NCBI GenBank assembly: GCA_934183145.1
Contig: CAKPSA010000001.1
Coordinates: forward strand, 7,890-71,889
Length of the DNA stretch: 64,000 bases
Reading direction: 5' to 3'
Origin: an uncultured Veillonella sp.
Lineage (GTDB): Bacteria; Bacillota; Negativicutes; Veillonellales; Veillonellaceae
Shown: positions 1-7,277 of the stretch, piece after piece
Position numbering within the stretch: position 1 is the first letter of the stretch
Layout of the letters: each line of letters opens with the position of its first letter
Program-made: the position numbers and the translations under genes
Notes under the pieces: model-generated
Seen by the model: the letters and a program-made list of their open reading frames with translations, nothing else
Told to the model about the DNA's origin: nothing
Database searches by the model: none

Positions 1-2421
1 AACCATGAGACCTTTACTATTACGAACCGCTAACATATTGAGCTGATCTGCATTTTGACGGTATGCATCTTCAGCTTGAACCACTACTTTATAGTTTTTA
101 CCATATGTAGTGAAGTCATTAACTTGAATACTACCATAGAAACCTTGTAATGTAGTAAAGATATCAGCTAATGCCACACCATCTTGAGCCGCTTTTTCAC
201 GGTTTACATCAAATTGTAAGGATGGTGTAGATGTATTAAAGGTAGTGTAAATAGATTGAATTGCTGGACTCTTGCGAGCTTCTGCAATAAATTCATTAGC
301 ACGTTCCGCCATAACTTGAGGGCTGTCACCAGCTTTGTTAATAAGGTACATGCTAAAGCCACCAGTAGTACCAAGACCTGGAATAGATGGTGGATTCATG
401 GCAATAACAGTTGCCTCAGGCACCTTTTCAGCAGCAAAGCCAAATGTTTGACCTACCATAGCGTTGATAGACGTAGCTTGAGTAGTACGATACTTCCAGT
501 CAGACATAGTAGCAAAGATTACACCTGCACTAGATTTTTGGCCGCCCCCTAAGAGGTCAAAGCCTGCTACCGTAAATACCTCTTGGAATAATTGCTCATC
601 TTTAGGTTTTTCAGGATCATTTTTACCTTCTAAGAAAGATGCAATTTTTTCAAGGGTTGCCATAGTACGCTCAGATGTAGCACCAGGTGGCTCATTAACA
701 GCAATCATATAGTAACCGCTATCCTCTGCAGGTACAAAGGATGTTGGCAAGAAATGGAATACTAAACCAGTACCACCAGCAAAGATTAATAATGCAATAA
801 CAGTTAAGCTCAAACGATGGCTTAAACGAGCCAACTGGATACCATACCAATTGCTAAAACGTTCTAGGCCTGCATTGAATTTGTTTAACTGACGATGTAC
901 CCAGTCTTCACGTTCTTTAGGTGTATGCGGTTTTAACATCGTAGCACATAGAGCTGGTGTTAATACAAGGGCGATAATCGCAGAAATAACAACAGACACA
1001 GCAATTGTTAAGGCGAATTGTTTGTATAAGATCCCTGTCATACCACCCATGAAGGCAACTGGTACAAATACTGCAACCAATACGAAAGCAATACCAATTA
1101 CAGGACCTTGTACATTTTCCATCGCTTTAATAGCCGCCTCTTTAGGAGGTAAGCCATTATATTTTAATTCATACTCTACCGCTTCTACTACTACGATAGC
1201 ATCGTCAACAACGAGGCCGATAGCTAATACCATGGCGAATAATGTTAACGTATTGATAGAGAAATCAAGTAATACGAAAGCGCCAAATGTACCAAGCAAG
1301 GATACTGGTACGGCAATCATAGGAATAATTGTAGAGCGCCAAGATTGCAAGAATACATATACTACAAAAAGAACAAGTAGCAATGCTTCTACAAAGGTAT
1401 GCTCAACCTCATTGATAGAGGCACTTACGAATTTAGTATTATCTACAACTACGTTGTATTGCATATCTGGTGGGAAGGATTTAGATTGTTCATCTAGTAC
1501 CTTCTTAACATTAGCAATTGTTTCTAATGCATTCGCATCATTTTGAAGGGAAATAGCAAAACCTGCTACCTCTTTATGAGCAGACTTAGCAACAAAGTCA
1601 TACCCTTTAGCACCAATTTGAATACGAGCAACATCTTTTAGATGCAATACCTTACCATTGGAACTTTTAATAGCAATATTACCAAATTGTTCAGGTGTCA
1701 CAAGACGACCTTCAATTTTAATAGGATATTGGAACGCTTGTTCACCATTTGTTGGATTTTGGCCTACCGTACCAGCCGCCGCTTGTAAGTTTTGCCCCTT
1801 AATAGCTGCCGTTACTTCAGAAATAGTAACACCAAGGTTTTGCATTTTTGCAGGATCTAACCAAATGCGCATAGCATAGTCAGAACCGAACTCTTGTACA
1901 GAACCTACACCCTTAATGGCTTTAATAGCATCCATCATATAGTTGGTACCATAGTTCTTTAAGAATGTAGAATCATAAGTACCATCAGGTGAGCTTAAGG
2001 AGAATACCATCGCCATATCACCAGAGGATTTAGTAGTTGTAACACCAACTGCTTGTACCTCTGCAGGCAATTGAGCAAGTGCTGCTTGAACACGGTTTTG
2101 AGTATTAACCGTATTCATATCCGCATCTGTGCCTTGATTGAACTGAATAGTCAAAGAGTAGCTACCGTTACTAGAGCTACTAGATGTCATATAGTCCATA
2201 TCTTGTACGCCTACAATTTGTGTTTCAATAACACTGGCTACCGTATCATTTACAACTTGAGCCGTTGCACCAGTATATGCAGTGTTAACACGAACTGTAG
2301 GTGGAGAAATTTGTGGATATCGAGCTACCGGAAGGTTCATCATAGAAATGAGACCTACCAAGGTAATAACAATGGCTATTACAATGGCAAAGATAGGTCG
2401 ATTAATAAAGAATTTCGACAC
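1..2421 (-). CDS. RND multidrug efflux pump, inner-membrane subunit (HAE1/AcrB type), 3' end beyond window
   Basis: Proton-driven efflux permease of the AcrB/MexB type. The frame is open from a GTG at 2421 to the window edge: about 807 residues of a family near 1,040, so the C-terminal part lies outside. The N-terminus starts MSKFFINRPIFAIVIA, the usual TM1 of the family, followed by the periplasmic porter region. The TM4 motif GLVVDDAIVVVEAVE contains the paired aspartates of the proton relay. The start is supported by an AAGGGGG ribosome site a few bases upstream. It lies 14 bases after the adaptor gene, so the two form one operon read from the promoter at 3628-3656. A TolC-like outer-membrane partner is not visible and may follow beyond the edge. 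Substrate cannot be read from sequence. Confidence 0.93.
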   Translation of the reverse strand, partial: MSKFFINRPIFAIVIAIVITLVGLISMMNLPVARYPQISPPTVRVNTAYTGATAQVVNDTVASVIETQIVGVQDMDYMTSSSSSNGSYSLTIQFNQGTDADMNTVNTQNRVQAALAQLPAEVQAVGVTTTKSSGDMAMVFSLSSPDGTYDSTFLKNYGTNYMMDAIKAIKGVGSVQEFGSDYAMRIWLDPAKMQNLGVTISEVTAAIKGQNLQAAAGTVGQNPTNGEQAFQYPIKIEGRLVTPEQFGNIAIKSSNGKVLHLKDVARIQIGAKGYDFVAKSAHKEVAGFAISLQNDANALETIANVKKVLDEQSKSFPPDMQYNVVVDNTKFVSASINEVEHTFVEALLLVLFVVYVFLQSWRSTIIPMIAVPVSLLGTFGAFVLLDFSINTLTLFAMVLAIGLVVDDAIVVVEAVEYELKYNGLPPKEAAIKAMENVQGPVIGIAFVLVAVFVPVAFMGGMTGILYKQFALTIAVSVVISAIIALVLTPALCATMLKPHTPKEREDWVHRQLNKFNAGLERFSNWYGIQLARLSHRLSLTVIALLIFAGGTGLVFHFLPTSFVPAEDSGYYMIAVNEPPGATSERTMATLEKIASFLEGKNDPEKPKDEQLFQEVFTVAGFDLLGGGQKSSAGVIFATMSDWKYRTTQATSINAMVGQTFGFAAEKVPEATVIAMNPPSIPGLGTTGGFSMYLINKAGDSPQVMAERANEFIAEARKSPAIQSIYTTFNTSTPSLQFDVNREKAAQDGVALADIFTTLQGFYGSIQVNDFTTYGKNYKVVVQAEDAYRQNADQLNMLAVRNSKGLMV

Positions 2422-2435
2422 GATCTAGCCCCCTT

Positions 2436-3563
2436 CTATTTTGTAGCTTTTAATTGTTCTTTTGAAAGTAATTTTGCATTTACTTTCGCACCGTTTTTAA
2501 CCTTAGTTAAACCATCAACGATGATTGTATCCCCAGGTGCTAAACCAGCTTTAATAATTGTATCACTACCACTAGTACCACCAACTTCAACGCTTTTTTG
2601 TTCTACTACACCGTCAGCATTTACAACATAGATAAAGTTTTTATCCATGATTTGAAGAATGGCGCGACTAGGAACAAGAATAGCATTTTTAAGTTTTTGA
2701 CCAGGAGAGATTACTGTAGCAAACATATTTGGCAATAACAAATGATCAGGATTTGGGAAGGAAGCTTTCAACACAAGCTTACCAGTAGATTGGTCAAGAC
2801 TTTTTGCGGCTTGAACAATAGAACCTGGTTGATTATACGTTTCGCCATCTGCAAGTTTTAATTGAATATTTGGACCATTGGAATCATCGCCAGTTGGATT
2901 TTTCATAAAGTCAAGATATTCTTGTTCAGTCATGCTGAATTCAACAAAGATAGGATCAATGGAGTCAATTGTAACTAAAGTTGTAGAACCTGCTTGTACA
3001 AATGCGCCCATATCGATATCATCCATACGTAATGTACCAGAATATGGTGCATATACCATTGTGTCACCCAAGTTATCTTGAGCAATTTTTACGGATGCTT
3101 GGTAAGCTTCATATGCTGCTTTAGCTTGTTCTGTAGTACTACGTTGTGTATCTACACGTTGTTGCGCAATCGCGTCTTGTTGCGCCAATGTTTCATAACG
3201 ATTAAGATCTACTTCAGCATTTTTGTAAGTCGCATTAGCTTGAGCAGCTTGCGCTTCTGCATTAGCAAGACTAGCTTCGTACTGACGAGAATCGATACGA
3301 TATAATGGTTGGCCAGCTACAACTTGCTCCCCGCCTTTAACATATTTTTCAACAACGTAACCAGTTACACGAGCATGTACAGCTACAGAGTTTTCTGCAA
3401 CGACAGTACCAGCATAGGTTTGGTTTACCTGTGCATCACTGGCAGTAATTTTGTATGCATTGACACTCACGTCGCCTGCTTGCTGTTGATTGCTGCCACA
3501 TCCAGCAACCATTACAGCGGATACAACGAGAGCCGCTAACATACGGGAATAACGGAACTTCAT
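2436..3563 (-). CDS. RND efflux periplasmic adaptor (membrane fusion protein), lipoprotein
   Basis: AcrA/MexA-type adaptor of 375 residues that would link the RND pump to an outer-membrane channel. The first 21 residues form a lipoprotein signal with lipobox VAGC, so Cys22 is the probable lipid anchor. A biotinyl-lipoyl-like half-motif (VTGYVVEKYVKGGEQVVAGQ) is followed by an Ala/Gln-rich coiled-coil hairpin at roughly residues 85-150, then the second lipoyl half, the beta-barrel, and the membrane-proximal domain ([17 protein letters not shown]). It is the first gene of the pump operon and precedes the permease directly. The upstream control region carries a strong promoter and a pair of palindromic motifs that could be a repressor site. 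Confidence 0.95.
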   Translation of the reverse strand: MKFRYSRMLAALVVSAVMVAGCGSNQQQAGDVSVNAYKITASDAQVNQTYAGTVVAENSVAVHARVTGYVVEKYVKGGEQVVAGQPLYRIDSRQYEASLANAEAQAAQANATYKNAEVDLNRYETLAQQDAIAQQRVDTQRSTTEQAKAAYEAYQASVKIAQDNLGDTMVYAPYSGTLRMDDIDMGAFVQAGSTTLVTIDSIDPIFVEFSMTEQEYLDFMKNPTGDDSNGPNIQLKLADGETYNQPGSIVQAAKSLDQSTGKLVLKASFPNPDHLLLPNMFATVISPGQKLKNAILVPSRAILQIMDKNFIYVVNADGVVEQKSVEVGGTSGSDTIIKAGLAPGDTIIVDGLTKVKNGAKVNAKLLSKEQLKATK

Positions 3564-3627
3564 TATCTGTACTCCTTTACACGAAACTAATCATCTATGT
3601 GTCATAATTACATAAATATCTTTATAT

Positions 3628-3656
3628 ATTTTACAGGATTCTATAGGCAAAGTCAA
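3628..3656 (-). promoter_or_regulatory. Promoter of the RND efflux operon
   Basis: On the minus strand a -35 TTGACT and a -10 TAAAAT are separated by exactly 17 bases, about 65 bases before the adaptor start codon. Seen directly; transcription itself is inferred. Confidence 0.75.
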
Positions 3657-3717
3657 TTTTTTCGATACCCTACTACCTTTGTAAAACCTAGATAAAATCT
3701 AAATAGATTCACATTCA

Positions 3718-3772
3718 TTGTATACAACAAAAATGATAAAAACTATTGACTTTCATCATTTTTTGTGTACAA
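3718..3772 (-). promoter_or_regulatory. Paired palindromes upstream of the RND promoter (candidate operators)
   Basis: Two near-identical palindromes, TTGTATACAA (3718-3727) and TTGTGTACAA (3763-3772), sit in mirror orientation within a larger imperfect inverted repeat whose arms continue into AAAAATGAT-type sequence. They lie between the ssrA terminator and the RND promoter. The same TTGTATACAA occurs in the spacer of a doxX promoter at 33924-33933. A dimeric repressor or activator site is an inference; no regulator gene is adjacent. Confidence 0.45.
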
Positions 3773-3823
3773 AAAATGCTAGTAATATAGAACCTATTAT
3801 CAAGCATTCTATACTACTAGCAT
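3770..3823 (-). terminator. Rho-independent terminator of ssrA
   Basis: A 17-base stem (arms 3776-3792 and 3807-3823, one mismatch) reads ATGCTAGTA... on the minus strand and is followed by a run of six T. It lies just past the tmRNA 3' end. Confidence 0.85.
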
Positions 3824-3835
3824 ATATATTTAATA

Positions 3836-4177
3836 TGGTGGAGATGAGGGGAGTCGAACCCCTGTCCAGAAGTGTTGCCATATAGACTTCTCCGAGCACA
3901 GTCTATGATTTAAGTCTCAGGTTGCTACCGCTCACAGACAAGCTACACAACCCCAGTTCATATTGTCTCGCCTAATTCATATGAACAACTGAATTAAGCC
4001 AGCCTACGGTTTGACGTCCATTCACACTTGGTAGGCACAAGTATGAGGGACGTAGCTTATGCAGCTAATGCAAAATTTTCTTCTGCGTTTAAATGTTTTC
4101 CCACCGTTTAACGGCCTCATGGAACGCCGACTCGCTATCTATACCACACGCACCCCTGTCGAAACCTTTACATCCCC
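3836..4177 (-). ncRNA. ssrA: Transfer-messenger RNA (tmRNA)
   Basis: One-piece tmRNA of about 342 bases that rescues stalled ribosomes with SmpB. The 5' end reads GGGGATGTAAAGGTTTCGAC and the 3' end GGTTCGACTCCCCTCATCTC followed by an encoded ACCA, which together form the Ala-tRNA-like domain. The tag frame at 4057-4086 ends AEENFALAA then TAA, matching the usual ALAA degradation tag; the resume codon is most likely GCA. It has its own consensus promoter at 4194-4222 and a terminator at 3770-3823. In Bacillus-type genomes ssrA follows smpB directly; here the biotin operon lies between them. Confidence 0.97.
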
Positions 4178-4193
4178 GTGCGTCGGTCTAATA

Positions 4194-4222
4194 ATTATAA
4201 GCCTATTTATTAGTGCTGTCAA
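4194..4222 (-). promoter_or_regulatory. Consensus promoter of ssrA
   Basis: TTGACA and TATAAT with a 17-base spacer on the minus strand, 17 bases before the mature tmRNA 5' end. The match to the housekeeping sigma consensus is perfect, fitting a highly expressed RNA. A short leader would be removed by RNase P. Confidence 0.9.
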
Positions 4223-4256
4223 TTCAACCAAAACTTCACTAGACCAACATTCTTAT

Positions 4257-5414
4257 TTACTTTACTGTCTGCATCGCTTTATGCAATGTATGACATACAT
4301 AATCTATTTGTTCTTTATTATGAGCGGCTGTAACGGTCAATCGTATTCTGCTTTCACCAATAGGTACTGTAGGCGGACGAATAGCTGTTCCAATAATGCC
4401 AGCCTCATATAGATAATCGGATACTGCAAGGGTATCTTCATTACTTCCGATTAGTATAGGGAAAATTGGCGTTTCATTAGTAGCATCAATTCCCATGGAA
4501 GTCAATTGGTCTGCCAGATAGTTTACATTTTCTTGTAAATGCCCTAAAACAGATGCATCTGTCTCAAGAACCTGTAGTGCAGCTAGGGCCGCCCCTATAT
4601 CAGCAGGAGATAATGCGGTGGAGAATATAAAGCTACGACTCGTATTAACGAGATAATCTATGATAGTGCTATTTGCAGCTACATAACCACCAACAGATCC
4701 TAAGGATTTACTCAATGTACCGAGTTGAATATCTATCTCTTTCTCTAAATTAAAATAAGCAGCCGTACCATGACCATTACCGATAGTGCCAGTTGCATGT
4801 GCATCGTCTACCATGAGCAATGCATTGTAGTCACGACTTAATTCATATAATTTATCAAGCGGTGCAATATCCCCATCCATACTAAATACACCATCTGTGA
4901 CAATCAGCTTTCGTGCATTACAATCTACTTGTTTTAATAAGTACTTTAATTCGTCTACATCACAATGACTATATGCCTTTACTGCTCCTCTACCCAATCT
5001 ACACCCATCAATAATACTAGCATGATTTAGAGCATCGCTAAAAATGATAGTATTCTTATCAGCTATAGCAGAAATAGTCCCCACATTAGCCATATAACCT
5101 GTATTAAATACAAGGGCTTTTTCAGTATTCTTAAATTTTGCTAATTCGTTTTCTAGATCTGTAAATAATGGAAATGTACCAGATACGAGGCGCGATCCAC
5201 CAGATCCTGTTCCATATTGTTGAGTCCCTTTCAAGGCCCCTTCTATTACACGAGAATCAAAAGTTAAGCCCAAATAATTATTTGAAGCCATCATCAAATA
5301 TTCTTTATCATCTCGTTTCACGCGCACTGCATCTATAGGGCAGTATTCTTTTAAGGTTCGTAGATTATGATTCTGTACCTTTGTATCTAATTGTTCTTTA
5401 AAAAATTCGTACAT
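4257..5414 (-). CDS. bioF: 8-amino-7-oxononanoate synthase
   Basis: PLP enzyme of the alpha-oxoamine synthase family that condenses pimeloyl-CoA with L-alanine, the first ring-building step of biotin synthesis. Visible motifs: the substrate loop GTGSGGSRLVSGTFPLF, the conserved DDAHATG, and the PLP-lysine region LGTLSKSLGSVGGYV. A longer frame begins at 5459, but the ATG at 5414 is preferred because a GGAG site lies a few bases upstream inside the bioW end, and bioW stops one base before it. The protein is then about 385 residues, normal for the family. It is the last gene of the operon with bioW; bioA, bioD and bioB are not in this window. Confidence 0.95.
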   Translation of the reverse strand: MYEFFKEQLDTKVQNHNLRTLKEYCPIDAVRVKRDDKEYLMMASNNYLGLTFDSRVIEGALKGTQQYGTGSGGSRLVSGTFPLFTDLENELAKFKNTEKALVFNTGYMANVGTISAIADKNTIIFSDALNHASIIDGCRLGRGAVKAYSHCDVDELKYLLKQVDCNARKLIVTDGVFSMDGDIAPLDKLYELSRDYNALLMVDDAHATGTIGNGHGTAAYFNLEKEIDIQLGTLSKSLGSVGGYVAANSTIIDYLVNTSRSFIFSTALSPADIGAALAALQVLETDASVLGHLQENVNYLADQLTSMGIDATNETPIFPILIGSNEDTLAVSDYLYEAGIIGTAIRPPTVPIGESRIRLTVTAAHNKEQIDYVCHTLHKAMQTVK

Positions 5415-5415
5415 G

Positions 5416-6147
5416 TTATCTCCGTTGAATAAGTACAGGAGCACTCTCCAAATACTCAATTACACTTTCACTATCTATATCAGATTGAACAAAGAAAACG
5501 CGTCCCCCTATATTAGATCCTAATTCTTTCATATTGGGAAGTCGATGGTATACGCCATTAAATGCCACATAGCCTACTGTATAATCTGGATCATCAGACC
5601 AGCATAATTCTCCCACAACGCCATCAGCAGATTGCACCTTAGAGGCTAGTACTAAGGCCTCTCTCATATGATCATTGTCACCTAATGCATGAGAGTCAAA
5701 GGAGTCCATGTGACTCACACGTACACCGCGATTTCCTTCATCTAAGCGTTCACCCGAAATAGCATCTACTAACATAGCACCGCGCATGGATCTATCTAAA
5801 CTTTTTAACATAGAAATAGCTTTGTGAACAGCAGTCTTAGTAATAGCAGGACCATCTAATAGTTCAGTCGCCAATTGATGGGATTCAGAAATACTACCAG
5901 TTTTATGTTCCTCTACCTTTAGACAGTCTATATATGTAATCTTCTCCGATGGGATTAAATCTACAGTAATATTTATAAAGTCAGCAGTTCCTTTACTGTG
6001 ATGCAGTGCACGTTCAGCTAACGATTGTGCTATAGCGCCAACTTCATCTAATTTTACAATACGTTCTGCCCCAGAAATATGGTGGCCCCCTTTTTCATGG
6101 GGACCACCTTGTGCTGCACGCATACGTACACTATATAATTCACTCAT
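5416..6147 (-). CDS. bioW: 6-carboxyhexanoate--CoA ligase (pimeloyl-CoA synthetase)
   Basis: Makes pimeloyl-CoA from pimelate, ATP and CoA, feeding BioF. The 243-residue length is usual for BioW. The N-terminus holds YSVRMRAAQ and the HEKGGHHISGAERIV stretch, and the later segment RGVRVSHMDS is also typical. Start and stop overlap its neighbours (TAATG with the upstream membrane gene; the stop is one base from the bioF ATG), implying translational coupling. Presence of BioW means the cell depends on free pimelate, made internally or imported, rather than on the BioC/BioH route. Confidence 0.93.
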   Translation of the reverse strand: MSELYSVRMRAAQGGPHEKGGHHISGAERIVKLDEVGAIAQSLAERALHHSKGTADFINITVDLIPSEKITYIDCLKVEEHKTGSISESHQLATELLDGPAITKTAVHKAISMLKSLDRSMRGAMLVDAISGERLDEGNRGVRVSHMDSFDSHALGDNDHMREALVLASKVQSADGVVGELCWSDDPDYTVGYVAFNGVYHRLPNMKELGSNIGGRVFFVQSDIDSESVIEYLESAPVLIQRR

Positions 6148-6647
6148 TATGATACCTTACCTTTTATTACATGATTTTGATGTGCTTGACTGTGGATTTT
6201 ACGGAATACTTTTACAAATACAGGAGCCATAATAACCGTAAAAATCATGCCAGGTACAGCTAATGCAACCATAGGTAATGCGGCCTTACCAATATAAATT
6301 GACAATGTTAGCCGTGCTAAGGCGGATGCAATTGGGCCTGAAATCATAATACCGATCATATGATTATGGCACATCCAAAGGATTAACCCTACAATGACGC
6401 GGAATTGCATAGCAATCATGACATTTAATATAGTTTGGGTACCTAGTGCTAAGCCGATTAAACTCGATAGACAACCACTAATAATATATTTCTTAAATCC
6501 GAATACGGCACATATAGCTACCGCTAACGGGGCTGATAGTTGAAATTCTATACCTGGAATGACATTAGGTATTTTAATAGCACCTAACACAGTAATCATA
6601 GCCGTTAAAATAGCAATCTCTGTAATGTACCGGATGTTCTGATTCAT
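6147..6647 (-). CDS. Small integral membrane protein of the biotin operon, ECF S-component-like; possible precursor uptake
   Basis: A 166-residue, very hydrophobic protein with about five or six predicted membrane helices and a basic cytoplasmic C-terminus. Its N-terminal half (ITEIAILTAMITVLGAIKIP, later GFKKYIISGCLSSLIGLALG) resembles substrate-binding S components of energy-coupling-factor transporters. It does not show the usual BioY glycine/proline pattern, so I do not call it BioY. It is the first gene of the BirA-type operon and overlaps bioW by one base. Inference: it imports pimelate or another biotin precursor for BioW, with shared ECF energising subunits encoded elsewhere. The start has a GAGGAG site 7 bases upstream. 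Confidence 0.7.
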   Translation of the reverse strand: MNQNIRYITEIAILTAMITVLGAIKIPNVIPGIEFQLSAPLAVAICAVFGFKKYIISGCLSSLIGLALGTQTILNVMIAMQFRVIVGLILWMCHNHMIGIMISGPIASALARLTLSIYIGKAALPMVALAVPGMIFTVIMAPVFVKVFRKIHSQAHQNHVIKGKVS

Positions 6648-6670
6648 GATGTTTCTCCTCTACTTAGAAA

Positions 6671-6703
6671 ATGTCAACCACAAACACTGCTCTTTGTTTA
6701 CAT
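6671..6703 (-). promoter_or_regulatory. BirA-type biotin operator
   Basis: On the minus strand ATGTAAACA and GGTTGACAT are separated by 15 bases. This matches the known BirA operator architecture (TTGTAAACC, 14-16 bases, GGTTTACAA) in arm sequence and spacing. It overlaps the last two bases of the -10 box and covers the expected transcription start of the bio operon, so BirA binding would block initiation when biotin is plentiful. Confidence 0.85.
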
Positions 6704-6730
6704 TATAATTTCAATATACATATTTATCAA
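6702..6730 (-). promoter_or_regulatory. Promoter of the biotin-precursor operon
   Basis: TTGATA and TATAAT spaced by 17 bases on the minus strand. The start point would fall near 6695, inside the BirA-type operator. Confidence 0.85.
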
Positions 6731-6761
6731 CTAAAAATACAAAATAAGTTGACAAATATCA

Positions 6762-6789
6762 CAAAAAAATCGAGCCATTATGACTCGAT
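6762..6789 (-). terminator. Terminator of smpB
   Basis: On the minus strand ATCGAG, a nine-base loop, CTCGAT, then seven T. It separates the smpB transcription unit from the bio promoter. Confidence 0.85.
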
Positions 6790-6798
6790 CTTTTTATT

Positions 6799-7269
6799 TT
6801 AATATTTTTGTTGTTCTTTAAGTCTCTTAGCAATATCTCGCTTAGCATCGCGCTCTGCCATATCTTGCCGCTTATCATATAACTTTTTACCGGTCACAAG
6901 ACCAACAGTTACCTTTACATAACCATGGCTAAAATGGAAGTTAAGCGGCACTAAAGAGAAACCCTTCTCCTTAACTTGAGCATGCAATTTATTGATTTCA
7001 GATTTATGCATCAATAATTTGCGAGTTCGTTCAGGCTCATGATTAAAGCGATTACCTTGTTCGTACGGACTTATGTGAACACCATACAATAAGAGCTCAC
7101 CTTTATCAATACGACAAAAGCTATCCTTTAGATTCAACTTACCTTGACGTATGGATTTAATTTCTGTGCCGGTCAAAGCAATACCGGCTTCATAGGTTTC
7201 ATGAATATTAAAATCATGACGCGCCTTACGATTATCAGCAATAAGAGATGGACTAGATTGTTTTGCCAT
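6799..7269 (-). CDS. smpB: SsrA-binding protein
   Basis: Binds the tRNA-like domain of tmRNA and delivers it to stalled ribosomes. At 156 residues it is normal length. Typical stretches are NRKARHDFNIHETYEAGIAL, GTEIKSIRQGKLNLKDSF, and the basic C-terminal tail GKKLYDKRQDMAERDAKRDI that enters the empty mRNA channel. It follows rnr by 8 bases, the conserved secG-rnr-smpB order of Firmicutes, which fits RNase R degrading mRNA released by trans-translation. The partner RNA gene lies about 2.6 kb further along the same strand. Confidence 0.97.
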   Translation of the reverse strand: MAKQSSPSLIADNRKARHDFNIHETYEAGIALTGTEIKSIRQGKLNLKDSFCRIDKGELLLYGVHISPYEQGNRFNHEPERTRKLLMHKSEINKLHAQVKEKGFSLVPLNFHFSHGYVKVTVGLVTGKKLYDKRQDMAERDAKRDIAKRLKEQQKY

Positions 7270-7277
7270 ATATACCT

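Noticed and set aside
6147-6647. Annotation as BioY biotin transporter
   Set aside because: The typical BioY proline/glycine-rich segments are not visible and the protein is shorter; kept as S-component-like only.
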